Assembly: GCF_945859685.1 (NCBI RefSeq)
Contig: NC_079147.1
Coordinates: 55,954,946-56,018,945 of the forward strand
DNA: 64,000 bases
Direction: 5' to 3'
DNA from: Eupeodes corollae
Lineage: Eukaryota > Arthropoda > Insecta > Diptera > Syrphidae
Notes under the pieces: generated by a model
What the model was told of the DNA's origin: nothing
The model's database searches: none
Seen by the model: the letters and a program-made list of their open reading frames with translations, nothing else
Position numbers and translations under genes: made by a program
In this document: in pieces, positions 11,461 to 22,630 of the stretch
How positions within the stretch are numbered: the first letter of the stretch is position 1
How the letters are laid out: each line of letters starts with the position of its first letter

Positions 11461-12059
11461 AAGAGTCCTAGTAACTTTCTTACATGGTGTGCTTGGCTAC
11501 ATTAAAAAGCCTTCTCATTTGAGGATACTCCGGATATGAGCTTGAACTCGATATTATCGAACTTTTGACATTTTTGACAAAGTTTTCGACAACGATACTT
11601 TTAAACGTGGTTTCATTTTTAATTTTGCTGAAAACGTAACTCAATTTTGAATTCAGAGTACTCCTAAAGATTTTGTGATCATCTTGTTCATAGTTTAGAC
11701 GAGTTGATGTATTCGCAAAGGTCGAAAAACATTTCACTATAATTTATTGTGCTTAACAGGAGAGGGCAAGAATTGGGTAAGGTATAGGAAGGTTGGTTAG
11801 GATTTAGGTTGAGGTTGTGTTCCTAAACCATCCTGATTTCTGTAATAATTTCATTTAACTTTGGAAATATTCGGCCATAGATTTCTGGAAACTCTGCTAG
11901 TTTCAAGAGTCGAACAATTTTAATGAAACTTTTGGTGATAAGTTCATTGGCTTGTAAAATATTGATATCGAGAATTAGTAGCGACAGTACCAAAATGCAA
12001 TAAGAGGATCTGCCTCTGACGTGCTAAACTTTAAACGACTACCAAAAATAAAGCCTATA
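11461..12059. other. Spacer with an unassigned minus-strand frame
   Basis: An 85-codon minus-strand frame at 11480-11737 ends in RRLFNVAKHTM and contains a Ser run. Its position just 5' of the minus-strand LINE RT would suit a pre-RT linker, but I see no diagnostic motif. The rest is AT-rich. Confidence 0.35.
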
Positions 12060-12715
12060 ATTTGATAAGGAATGTCGGCAGACAAATGCAGCCACACAAC
12101 ATGCCTGGAAGTTCAAAACCAGAAATGAATTTCAAAATTCTTATGGGCAGGTGTAACAAAATTCACAAGTACATACAAATCTACCGAAGTTGGAAAAATC
12201 ATAGAGGAACCGCAGTCAATACTCAGGATATGGAAGGACCACTTCTGGGGACTGTTTAACGGCGACGACGAACCGAATTCCGCTGCCCGGCAGGGTGATC
12301 CATTCAATGTAAACGACTAAAGTCAACAATCTCATCTTCTTGACTTACACCAAGAAAAGATTGATATATACTTGTCGGTTTATGACCAGACCATGGATAA
12401 TCCGCGCTACTCCATAAAGATTGGAAACAGCTTAACAGAACCTTTCGATATCAAAAAAGACTTTAGACAAGGTGATGCGCTGACAAGAGATTTCTTGAAC
12501 AAATAGTGCAGAGCCCCCACGTCAACACTAGAATCACTATCTTTTAAAAGTCTGTCCAACATACTAGCATATGTTGATGATATTTATATAATCGGAAAAT
12601 CTCAGCGTGCTGTCAAAGGGGCTTTTAGATGTATGGAGGCAATGGGTTTAGCGGTTAATGAGGGCAAAACAAAATACATGCTGTCATCAAGAAAGGACCT
12701 ACAATAGCGACTCAG
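12060..12715 (+). mobile_element. RTE-like LINE fragment, internally deleted
   Basis: A linker piece (NFKILMGRCNKIHKYIQIYR, then the GTAV and EGPLLGTV blocks, 12125-12259) is followed by a deletion straight into late RT: SIKIGNSLTEPFDIKKDFRQ (about 12410-12470), LAYVDDIYIIGKSQRAVKG (about 12562-12620) and LAVNEGKTKYMLSSRKD (about 12650-12700). The catalytic box reads YVDD. The same junction type, linker joined to RT, also occurs at 3826-5276. Confidence 0.78.
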
Positions 12716-13329
12716 TAAAAAAAAAAACAACATCAGTGGTGAAAGTGCCATCACATCAATTTTCATATTTTAGTTACCAATAAAGCTTTTATGGTTTTTT
12801 GTACCATTTGTAGTACGAATCTTTTTCAAAGGAACCTGCGATCCGTCTAACTCACAGTCGTGGATGAATCAAAAATTATCTACTGTTATCTTTCACTCAG
12901 ATTTGGAAGTTTTTTTTTTTTGTAATTTTAAGATGTAGTAACTTCTACTCTGAACGTCGAACTTGTCGAGTTGTAGAAGCTGAGTAAGGTCAATGATTCT
13001 CTAGAATTTTCTCCAGGTGAGTCCTGAAACTAAAGGATGTTCTTATTCCTCTACCTTCCCAAATCATCATCCATTCCCACATAAACAAGGCATACCAGCC
13101 AACGTTTATGTCACCAACTCCCATCCCACCTCAAAGGTTGTCGAAAAAGATAGCAGCGGTCCTAACTCCTATGCTCCTCCTCACTCTAGGTAACCTAGCT
13201 GAATTGCTGTTACCGAATCCCAATCTTTTCCTTACACATCAAAATAATGAATTAACATCAACTGACTCCTCACCCTTTCTCTTCCTCCCCAACCACCTCT
13301 CATCTTTATTGGGCTGGATCTAAGGTGTT
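12716..13329. other. Spacer with a GC-richer end
   Basis: 12716-13050 is AT-rich without features. The Pro/Leu-rich 71-codon frame at 13108-13323 has no recognisable domain; it may be upstream DNA of the following LINE. Confidence 0.35.
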
Positions 13330-13761
13330 AAACGGCCCGTGCCGATGATCAGCCTGGCTGGGGGCCCAATTCAAAAATAGATCAGTCTCTAACGGAGTAT
13401 CCGGATACCTGGCGACCTCCGGATTAACTAGCCTTATCTGTACATGCGAATCTCTGTGCAGATGGACCTTTTTTTCTTCGCATCTCGTGGGACCAAAATG
13501 AACAAAAACAACAACAAAAATAAAAAACAAATGAGACCGGTATCTCTTCAGGACCGGGCGACAGATTGACGCTAAAGCCTGCTGCCGTATCTCTTGCGGC
13601 CAACACCGAGAAGAGAGTAGTGGCTAACCATGGACCCTCCTCTGCTGTTGGTAGCAACGAGAATATAAAAGTAGCGATACCTAATTTCAGTAGTGGCAGG
13701 GTTATGAAAAATATCCCTACCACTACTAATGAGAATACTTCCAGAAGTACGCTCCAGAAGT

Positions 13762-14397
13762 AACGCTCACCATATTGTATGGGGCAGTACGAATATCAAC
13801 GACAAAGGTGAGTCTCTTTTTGATTATATTCTTGGTACTAACCTCTTAGTAAGTAATGTTGGTAATGAACCAACCTTCATAACTAAAACTCTACAAGAAG
13901 TCTTAGACATAACTCTTGTCTCAGATAGTATACACCATATGATCTTGGACTGGAAAGTATCCAAAGAACACTCGTTCTCTGATCATAGATATATCCAGTT
14001 CAATATAAAGGTGGATAATAACCCGAGTCCATTGACTTTTCGAAACTATCGGAAAACTGACTGGGCTTCATACAGGAACTTATTACAGAGTTTACTAGAA
14101 CCTGGACTATCTAGTCCTTCCTCTAACGCTAATGAACTTCACAACAAAGTCAATGACCTTACCACAGCTAAGACCAGATCGATAGAAATTGCTTGTCCAC
14201 TTATACACATAGGAGGAAAGAGGAAACCACAATGGTGGGCCTCCGAGCAGGAAAATTTGCAACCGGGCCAAAGCCGCAAGACTAGCCTTTCACTGGGACT
14301 CTTACAAAGAATCCCTAAGAATCTACAAGAAGGCACTAAGGAAATCCAAGCGATCTTTTTGACGATCCTTCTGTGGTACGATAGAAGAAATTTCTGA
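13762..14397 (+). pseudogene. LINE endonuclease C-terminal half
   Basis: The frame at 13729-14397 enters the endonuclease at about 13762. It shows a WGS.N block, GNEPTF, EVLDITLVSD and the closing SDHRYIQF motif whose Asp-His pair is catalytic in APE-type endonucleases. It goes on through FRNYRKTDWASYRN and the basic KRKPQWWASE linker found between endonuclease and RT in this LINE group. The N-terminal catalytic half (QINLQHS.., E of IQEPW) is absent because ORF1 was joined here; that half survives separately at 27510-27640. Confidence 0.72.
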
Positions 14398-14494
14398 AGC
14401 CTATAGGTTACGGAAAATTCTTTCAACTAGTCCAGCTATGCCAAGCTGCTAGAAAAATGCAGACTGCTCCTGGACAAATTCAAAAAATGAATCG

Positions 14495-15544
14495 TTGAAC
14501 TTACTATTGGACACTCACTTTCCTGGTAGTTCTCTTACCGAAACTTGCAACAGTTATATACGTTCAAGTTCAAATACAACATACTCACAAGGTCTGATCA
14601 CAAAGGATAAGCTACAATGGGCTCTCAACAGCTTCAAACCATTTAAACCTGCAGGACCAGATGGAATAATACCAGCCGAATTACAAAAGACTTCTGATAT
14701 AATTGTACCAATCCTTGAGGCAATTTTTATTAGCTGTCTTTACCTGGTTCATGTTCCCTCGGCATGGAGAGAAATTAAAGTTGTTTTTATACCCTCTGCC
14801 TTCGTCTCAACATGCCTACTGTTAAGGTGGCATGTTGGAACAGCGGTGGAAACAGCGTTACACACTTTAGTAAGAACCATCGAATATTCCCTCCATCATA
14901 AAGAGTTCACTATGGTTGCTTTCCTTGACATCGAAGGTGCCTTTAACAACGTGGACACATCTGCAATCACATCTGCATTAACATCTCTAAATGTAGAGAG
15001 TTCGCTTCGGGAGTTAATTCATTTAATGCTTACTAGCAGAATAATTAATTCAAAACTGGGCAACTCTTCTAGCAGACGATTCGTTAGTAGAGGGACACCG
15101 CAAGGTGGTGTTCTATCCCCTCTCCTCTGGAACCTAGTGGTGAATGAAATCCTAACTAGTCTGGATGCGGAGGGTTTCAGAGTGATAGCCGATGCGGACG
15201 ACGTTGCTATAGCAGTTTCAGGAAAGCATCTTAATATCCTAAAAGAACTCTTACAAAATGCCTTGGAAAGACTAATACTTTGGGCTGATCGGTGTGGACT
15301 GGGTGTTAACCCACACAAAACCGATCTGGTCTTATTTTCGAGAAGATACAAAATTCCATTTGTCAACCCTTCCTATATTAAAAGAATCCAATTAAAATTC
15401 TCAGACAAAATTAATAAATTGGAAACGCATGCTACTGTAGCTCTATTTTCTTGCAAAAACGGAAGAAACGGTTCTTTATCTTCTCTGCACATGCCCTGCT
15501 ATAGCTCGAAAACGCAAGAATTACCTAGGAGAATTCTTCTTTAA
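14495..15544 (+). pseudogene. LINE reverse transcriptase, 349 codons
   Basis: This is the longest open frame in the window. Linker FKPFKPAGPDGIIPAEL lies at residues 47-63, WREIKVVFIP at 91-100, motif A FLDIEGAFNNVD at 143-154, GTPQGGVLSPLLWNLVVNEI at 200-219, and the catalytic box DADDVAIAVSGK at 233-244, then WADRCGLGVNPHKTDLVLF. Two faults suggest it is inactive. The Tyr of YADD is replaced by Asp. The block that follows 'VVFIP' in relatives (the KDFRPISLTSFLLKTLERL type) is missing, an in-frame deletion that kept the frame open. After the thumb region it fuses out of place to the C-terminal zinc-knuckle region. Confidence 0.8.
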
Positions 15545-15857
15545 CGATATAAACGATCTAAATCATATCTGTATAATCAAGGAAAACTTTTTTTTAATAT
15601 ATGATATTATTCTAAACTTACGAACTGCCATAGCTTCCAGTGTGCAATTTGTCTCACCTGAAAATGAAAGGAAAAACAATTATTATATTAGGAAAAATTT
15701 AAACGTTGCTAGGATAAGATATGAACGAATTAGCCGTTTCTAAAATTGTTTCACAAAGCTTAACTTAAAAAAGTTTTAATAATGGGTGTTTCTTTGTAGA
15801 CGTGTGTTTTTCAATTAATACTTTTTTCGAAGTTGGTTTTTTGGAAACTTTTGCCAA

Positions 15858-16141
15858 ACCGTGACATGATTGTTAGTGCGTTGGACTGTTATGCCAGAGG
15901 TCTTGCGTTCAATCCTTGTCAACCCTCTTCTGTGTCAACTTAGGGTTATTTCACGGGTACTGCCTTTTGCGAGGAATTCACAAATCCTCCAAAAGTAATT
16001 TTTGTCATGAAAAGTGCTTTCTTAAATTCGACCTTCGGATTCGGCTTAAAACTGTTGGTCCTCTTCATCCTTGACAAACAGTTGAGAGTTGTAAGTCACT
16101 AGGCTTCTTATTCTCAACGGACTGTTGCGCCACCTAATTTA
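15858..16141 (+). mobile_element. tRNA-derived SINE, copy 1
   Basis: The 5' part looks like a tRNA promoter: TGTTAGTGCGTTGGACTG as A-box region and GCGTTCAATCC as B box (consensus GGTTCRANNCC), about 25 bases apart. The body and the 3' end (TAAGTCACTAGGC, then CAACGGACTGTTGCGCCACC) are shared with three antisense copies at 23380, 34579 and 51554. The copy ends in a short A/T-rich tail. RNA polymerase III transcription is inferred from the boxes. It carries no ORF. Confidence 0.72.
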
Positions 16142-18519
16142 TTTTCATTTCGCAAATCGTGCAAATTTATAATGATTCGTGGGGTTAAGTGAAGTCGCTT
16201 CTTTACGCAAATAAGCCTAAAAGAATAATCGGCACACTATTGCTGACAAATGGACCAACATTGCTGAAAAAATGCTCGAAAATTAGGCACCAATATTTCA
16301 AAAACATAATCAATGTCGTTGTCGCACTTTATAAAGATACTCTAAGGGTGAAATAAATAAGGCACCCATTTACCATAGTTTTTTTAAAAAGACGTTAAAG
16401 ACGGGAATGGCTATTGACTTTTCTTTTTCGGAATTGATTAAATTCCCCTGAGAAAAAAGTAAAACTTAAAAGATTTAAATAGGTATAATAAAAGTCAGCA
16501 CAAAAATATCGAACACTATACTCGTCATCTTTTTCGTCATGATGCAATAATCGAATTATCAGAGTACAGTCGTATCCGGTGACTAGAGATCTATAGTGAT
16601 TATTAGAGTCTGGAAGATTTCGTTGTTGAAAGAAATTGATTGCATCTTCTCAAGTTTTTTCAAAAAAGGGATACAAAAGAGAAAAGTATTGTCAAAGTTG
16701 GGGTTCTTGTTAACAAATCCATTCATCAAAAATACTCTTCTCAAAAGTACAATTAAATTAGTGGGGTTTTTATATAAAACTATTTAATTATTTTTTTTGG
16801 CAAGAATTATCAATTCCTACGTTGATTTTCAAATCCAACAAAACAAACCAAAAGTCATAAAATGTAAATTCAACAAAATGGCAGCAAGAAGTCCTCATTA
16901 CAAAACCATGAAGTGAATCTTCAAAAAATGACATAAAGGTTTTAATTTTACTTAGACGAAGCTTCAAATCTTTGGATTCATAAACAATTGTAGGGTTTGA
17001 ATATCACAACCTGGAAATGCATGTTTTACAGGTCCTCACCAATAATCTCAGATTCCTTAGTTAAGGGTCTATCCTTAAAACTCAGTGTCAAAAATTAAGG
17101 ATTTCGAAGTTCAATTGGAAGCTTTGAAATGTGTGTTTCCCGCCAAGGGTATTTTTATTAATTTTTTTGAAAACTGTTACAAACTTAAAATACAATCTTT
17201 TAAAAAGCAACACAACTTTCTTGACTATATAGAACCATGGAACTATATACATAGCTGGGATATAGCTAACCCACTCTTCTTTAGATGGAATCATGGCATC
17301 CGTCAATCAATCAATCCCTCAAGCATATTTCACATATACAAGTTCCAATGGAACGGTATGCCTTATGGTATACACTGCACTTATAGCACAGAATTGAGAA
17401 TTTAGTAAGTGGCGCGGGTTGCAGTAGAGTGGGGTGGGATGGCTCTGGGATCTGCGATCTGGGTCCGACTCTGACTCTAACTCTGCTGACAGGCGGGATA
17501 GGGTTGCCGAGCATGACAAATATATACAACTGTCCGGTCTCCAGTGTATCTACGAGTATACCAACTTATGTGCTAACGTTGCACGACGACGAATCAAACG
17601 AAATAGATTGAATTCTTTTTTGTTGTTGTTGTTTTATTTTGATTGAAAATTTTTGGTTCGTTGTTTCTGTATTTTTTTCATTTGATCGATGTGGGATTTA
17701 ATTAGTTGCTAGCAAAGTAAAACTTTGTTCCATGGTGCACACCAGGCGGCTATTGGGTATTGGAATATAGTCACCACCCGCTGGCCCCCTTCATGCTCGC
17801 TTATACATGGTGTTGGGACGGTCGGTCGGACGGGTGAGTTTCGACTTTACTCAACTGAACTTAACTCGGTGAGGCAGGGCAGTTCGATGGTATCGCCAGC
17901 AGCTCAGCGGCAACAAATGAGGTTAATTTGAAACAGATGTGCCAGACAATGCTCTAAGCGGTGTGTACACACAATATATAAATAAAAAATCGATAAAAAT
18001 TCTTAGTTTTGATGGGAAAATAATTGCCAAACGGTATTATGAGTACTTAGTGCGTGGAAATTACTCTTTTCCTTTTTTTTTTGGTTTTGCTTTGTGTATA
18101 CAAAGGAATAAAATGTACAAACAAATTAAATGGATATAATTTTTGTTATTTTTTGGAACACAAAAATATGCTTTTAATGATGAGGAATTTAGATTTTGAA
18201 ACAAAAATACATTTAATCAACACAATATATTTAAAAGTAGTTTTTTTTAACCAATTGTTTTGGTGACTTGGCATTCAAATTCGAGCAAATACAGAGTTAT
18301 CCATTTTGCGGTATCAAAAGTAAACGTTAATAAGACAGTGTGAAATATTTCATCATTTAAATGACCACCACGCGAATTGTTGCAAGCATCGATTCTAGGA
18401 ACCACAAAATTACTAAATCTCTGTCTCTGGAAATGTCGCCATATTCGCTTATTCGCTCGAGTTGTAGAACTGTCTTGTTAAAACCACAAGTTTTCCAATT
18501 CGTATTCTTCAATATCAGG
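16142..18519. other. Spacer with GC-richer islands
   Basis: No gene recognised. 16142-17400 is AT-rich. 17405-17595 and 17725-17935 are clearly GC-richer and hold overlapping short frames on both strands, plus a run of CTCTGA-like hexamers near 17466-17490. None matches a family I know. Short host exons or regulatory DNA are possible but unproven. Confidence 0.35.
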
Positions 18520-18745
18520 CAAAAAAAACGTCGATTATTATATACCTTAAACGCTCCGAATTAACGATGACAGTCGTTTCATCGTCGTTTTCGAAGAAGT
18601 AAGGTACAATCCCACCTCCGGGACAAAAAGCAGCACCTTGTTGTTCAAGCACCCATTTGAGGTATCTACGGCGGCGTTGTGAATGGTAAGATGGCTTCAA
18701 TTGTTGTGTGACCTGGACTTTATATGGATGTAGGTATAGATTGGG
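18520..18745 (-). mobile_element. mariner transposase fragment
   Basis: On the minus strand: HPYKVQVTQQLKPSYHSQRR, then WVLEQQ, a gap, and GGGIVPYFFENDDETTVIVN then SERLRY. The order matches IS630-Tc1-mariner transposase of the same family as the older mariner at 46202-48424 (which has IGPYFFEND and VTVNSERY). The stretch between WVLEQQ and the IVPYFF block, including the first catalytic Asp (FSDEAHF), is deleted. No terminal repeats were seen. Confidence 0.75.
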
Positions 18746-19330
18746 GTGGGCCGAATTTCATTTTTTGGATTTTCAACTGGGTTCAGCGATTAAAAGGTGG
18801 TAAATGGTCCGTTAGCTAATACGTGAAGTTTCGTTTTATTATTTCAAGCTTATGTACCTCCGGATTGTCGTTTAAGTTTTGAAGAAAAGCTGAATTTCGC
18901 CTTAAAATCTTACATCCTTTGCTCCACTTATTTTTGTTCAGATTTCACTAGAAGTGAGGTCTGATTTTTTGTTAAAACCTTTCGAAAACTTAATAATATT
19001 ACTATTATAATATATAATATCATTCTTGAAATTATGAACATTATTTATTGTTAGTACTTATTTTGAATTATTATTTATTTGAATAAATTTCAAATCGCGC
19101 GCAAATCGGCCATATTTAATTTTAGTTCTCAAAATTCAAACGTAGAAGAAGAGGAAAATTAATTTATGCTTTTCGAGTAACAACTAAAAGCGACACTCAT
19201 CACTTCTTTTAGTTAGTCGGTTTGTTCGCTTTGGAATTAAAGAAAACATGTAATTTTGAGCTCTTAATACATCTGATTATTATTGATTTCATTTTGTGTT
19301 AAGTTATAGAAAAAGTTTATTTGTTTTGTG
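18746..19330. other. AT-rich spacer
   Basis: Nothing recognised. 18990-19085 is almost pure A/T. Confidence 0.5.
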
Positions 19331-20340
19331 TCATCAAGAGAATGGAACGCACTCGAAATTGTTGGAAGTGTCCTTTATTTGGTAATATTGGCGAATGAAA
19401 AGACAAACATATTGCCAACCTACGAAGAGGTGATGCAGTTTTATGAGTGGACCCGACATAAAATTAAATATGAAAGGGACACTAAAAAAGGAACAATATA
19501 TAAAGTAATAGAAGCTGTGGTAGTGTGAAATCTTCTATTCTTACAGTAGAACCGAAAAGAATCAAGGTAATGCTACAAACATATCATTTAAAGTGCAAGA
19601 ACCTTCTTAGTTCTCACCCAAAAATACCGGAAAAGAAGAGTTGGAAGAGTTTCATGTAAGAAGCAAAGTCTTTTTTGATATTTCTATTTGCAAATGTCAA
19701 AACTTACTTAAATGCACTTGTTCTTAAAAGAAAAAAGTACCTGTTAGGGTTAGGGAATGCATTGTCATAATAGGCCAGCGAACAGTTAGGCAAATGGTGA
19801 TAGGTAGTATTGACGTTGATACAAGAGATGACAAGAGCGCTGAAAAGAAAATCGTTACGAGAAGAGAAAAAACAACAAAAAGTAGCTAAACTATGCACTG
19901 TAAGGTTGACTAGCACATTTGAATCCGGTTGTGTCCAAACGGATTGCGAGGAACCAAATTTTCGAATTGGATTGGCGTCTCCAGTGACCAAATCAGCGAG
20001 CACTTCTAAAATTTCAGTGGATTTCGGTTTACTTTCAAAAACATGCGATAGATTTGGAGTGTCAGACAGGGCAGGAGCAGCTATTGTCTCAGCAGTTCTG
20101 CATGCATCTACAGACAAAATAACAGACAAAAATAAGTTGCTGTGATTTCACAACAAACTGTTTCACTGATTCCCGCATTGTTCTTTGATGGAAGATAGTT
20201 CCGGACTTTAACTTTATCTGAAAAAGATGGCAAAAAATACAGACAACGCATACTTGAGGAACCTGACGCGAAGTTTTTAGCATTGCACCTTCTTTAGGCA
20301 CCGCAAAGTTTATAGAACAAGAAATATTCAATTTTTTTTT
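19331..20340 (+). pseudogene. Decayed gene of an unnamed repeated arthropod family
   Basis: Fragments of one protein appear in three frames: PTYEEVMQFYEWTRHKIKYE (19400-19465), CKNLLSSHPKIPEKKSW and LFDISICKCQNLLKCTCSKE with clustered Cys (19590-19730), KKVPVRVRECIVIIGQRTVRQ (split; 19735-19800), SKTCDRFGVSDRAGAAIVSA then VLHASTDKITDKNKL (20035-20144), and TLSEKDGKKYRQRILEEPDA (20215-20275). I recall this order (Cys-rich SCKC..KCTC..KVP, then GVSDRAAAAI, then a short EEPxxK block) from uncharacterised multi-copy proteins of aphids and other arthropods, which suggests a mobile element. I cannot name the family. Stops and frameshifts show it is dead, and its catalytic region, if any, is not present. 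Confidence 0.5.
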
Positions 20341-20679
20341 AATGCAGATAAATATATCAATGGATAATTTAATTGCAATTGGATAGGATGGCTTAAAAAG
20401 ACAATGATTTTTTTAGTGGTAATTTTAGATGATTTGGAACATACAATTTGTACTATTTAAAGTTGAAAGTTAACTAGGCCTTTATTATATTTAAACTAAT
20501 TATTATTAAAGTATTGCAATTTATTTATCATAAATAATAAACTATTTAGTTCAATAAGTTTATGGGAAGCGAGAAACTTTCTGGAAGTATAACCTTTGGA
20601 TTTCTTGTAAAATATGTTTCTTCAAACTTTGATGATGCAATCAGCTTGAGACTTCAGCGTTCTTGTCAGAAGTTTTAGA
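20341..20679. other. AT-rich spacer
   Basis: Nothing recognised between the decayed gene and the next LINE. Confidence 0.5.
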
Positions 20680-22630
20680 AATCGCAGAATAAGGCAGATA
20701 TTACTGCGATCCAGGAAATGCGATGGTTAGGATCAGGAACAATGAAGAGAAAGAATTGCGACATTTATTATAGCTGTCATCAAAGATTGCATATATTTGG
20801 ATGCGGATTCGTCGCGGGAAATCGGTTTAGATCGAAAGTCATGGATTTCAAACCAATAAGTTATCGCCTGGCTGTGATGCGCATCAAGACCACATTAAAG
20901 AACATCAGTATAATATGTGCAAGGAGGATTTCTACGACTTCCTGGATAGAGCCTTCGGAGCCTGTCCAGAGTACGACGTCAAAATCGTACTCGGAGAATT
21001 CAATGCAAAAATCGGGAAGGAAGACATCTTTGGCGGATTAGTTGGAAAGCACAGCATTCATGAAGAAACAACAGAAAACGGATTCCGACTAATCGACTTT
21101 GCCGCAGCTCGTTATACAGTGATCAGTAGCACTAAGTTTCCAAGACCGATGATCTTAACAGCAACCTTGTGATCTCCGGATGGTCGTACCACCAACATAA
21201 TCGACCGCAAGGCACGCATCACCGTCACCGTCACCGAAGCACAGGGAATTATAGATGTTTTCGAGCAGCACTTCCAACAGCTGCTGAATGCGCAAAATGT
21301 CGAGCACGATAATGGCGAAAGAGAAGCAAGACCATTCAATGAAGACCCAGTCCCAGCCCCCAGAAAAGAAGAGGTAGAAAGAGCCATCCAAAAGCTAAAA
21401 AATAACAAGTCCGCCGGAAGTGTTTTGATAAAACGCATGCACCGGGTCATCACCAAAGTGTGGGAGGAAGAATGCATACCCACTAACTGGTCGATAAGCT
21501 ATATATGCCCCATCTACAAAAAAGGCGGCCCGATGTTATGCATAAACTACATTAACAGGCATATGCCTGCTTAATGTTGCATACAAAATCCTATCCAACG
21601 TACTGTGTGAGCGTCTTAAACCTTTCTGCAACACAAATATCGGCAAGTTCCAGTGTGGCTTTAGGCCAGGCAGAACAACGATAGACCAAATATTCACACT
21701 GAAGCAGATCCTGGAAAAGATCATCTTTTCATCGACTTTAAAGCTGCTTATGATAGCATCCACCGCCAAGAGATTATGATGGCAATGCCTGAATTCGGGA
21801 TCCCGAACGAACTGATCCAGCTGTGCCGCATGACCCTTAACAACAAGCAGTGCAGTGTGCAAATGGGTAACACCTTATCCAAGTTATTCCAAACTTGCGC
21901 AGGGTTTAGACAAGTAGATACGTTGCCATGTGAATTCTTCAACATATTCCTGAAGCAGATAGTGCGTAAGGCAGGTTTGAGCACAGGCGAAACTAGTTGG
22001 TCTTGAAGTGAATGACGACAAAACAAAGTACATGTTATCAAAAAACAAAGCAACATCTGTCCACCGCCTAGGACAAGACGTCACTGTTGGTAGCAGCAAT
22101 TTCGAGGTAGTTAAGGAGTTCACCTACTTTGGAACAAACATCAATCCCACGAAATACACCTAAGTGGAGATCCGAAGAAGAATTAGCCTAGCGAACAGCT
22201 GCTGCTTCGGTTTGGCCAAACAACTGGTTTCAAAACCCCTCACTCGAAAGAATAAATGTCTGCTATACAAAACTTTGATTTTACCAGTCCTACTCTACGG
22301 CGCCGAGGTACAACCGAGAACTGTATGAGCTGTACCAAGATATGGATGAAGTCCAGATGGCCAAGAAAAGACGACTACATTGGCTCGGCCACATCGAGCG
22401 AATGGACGACAACGCTCCAGCCATGAAAGTCTTCTCAGCCCAGCCCCCAGGTTCAAGACGACAAGGAAGACCGAACCTACGGTACAAGGACCAAGTGACT
22501 GCGGATGCCAGAGCGCTTGGTCTCGGTGACTGGAGAGTGCATGCGAGGGATCGTTCACGATGGAAGACTGCAGTATCTCAGGCTGAAACCCTTCATGGAT
22601 TGTGAGCCGGATTAGTTGATTGATTATCAA
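20680..22630 (+). mobile_element. RTE-like LINE, second subfamily
   Basis: The order is endonuclease, linker, RT and 3' domain. ADITAIQEMRWLGSG starts it at about 20695, with the catalytic Glu. CPEYDVKIVLGEFNAKIGKE and HSIHEETTENGFRLIDFAAA follow (20960-21110). A deletion leads from SPDGRTTNIIDRKA into the linker QQLLNAQNVEHDNGEREARP and KEEVERAIQKLKNNKSAG. RT blocks are LFIDFKAAYDSIHRQEIMMA (about 21725), FGIPNELIQLCRMTLNNKQC and NDDKTKYMLSKNK, without a YADD box. The 3' domain at 22342-22605 is open: RRLHWLGHIERMDDNAPAMK and SRRQGRPNLRYKDQV. It ends TTGATTGATTATCA, so its tail unit differs from the TAAG tail of the first subfamily. Confidence 0.84.

Larger units (their letters stand above)
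13330..15600 (+). mobile_element. R1/LOA-like LINE with internal deletions
   Basis: A GC-richer 5' UTR-like stretch (13330-13495) leads to an ATG at 13499 with an Asn/Lys-rich start, and a frameshifted ORF1 N-terminus (13566-13750). ORF1 then joins directly to the second half of an APE-type endonuclease at about 13762: NAHHIVWGSTNIN, SNVGNEPTFITKTLQEVLDI, KEHSFSDHRYI. RT follows at 14495-15544. The RT frame then fuses to the C-terminal zinc-knuckle region, LHMPCYSSKTQELP, comparable with the CACPSLARKRKNYLGE end at 28260-28305. RNase H and much of ORF1 and endonuclease are missing. The copy cannot move by itself. Confidence 0.78.

Noticed and set aside
13108..13323. Pro/Leu-rich 71-codon frame before the LINE at 13330
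   Set aside because: No recognisable domain, and the reverse frame is equally open; probably upstream or UTR sequence.
15019..15366. 115-codon minus-strand frame
   Set aside because: Exact shadow of the RT gene on the plus strand.
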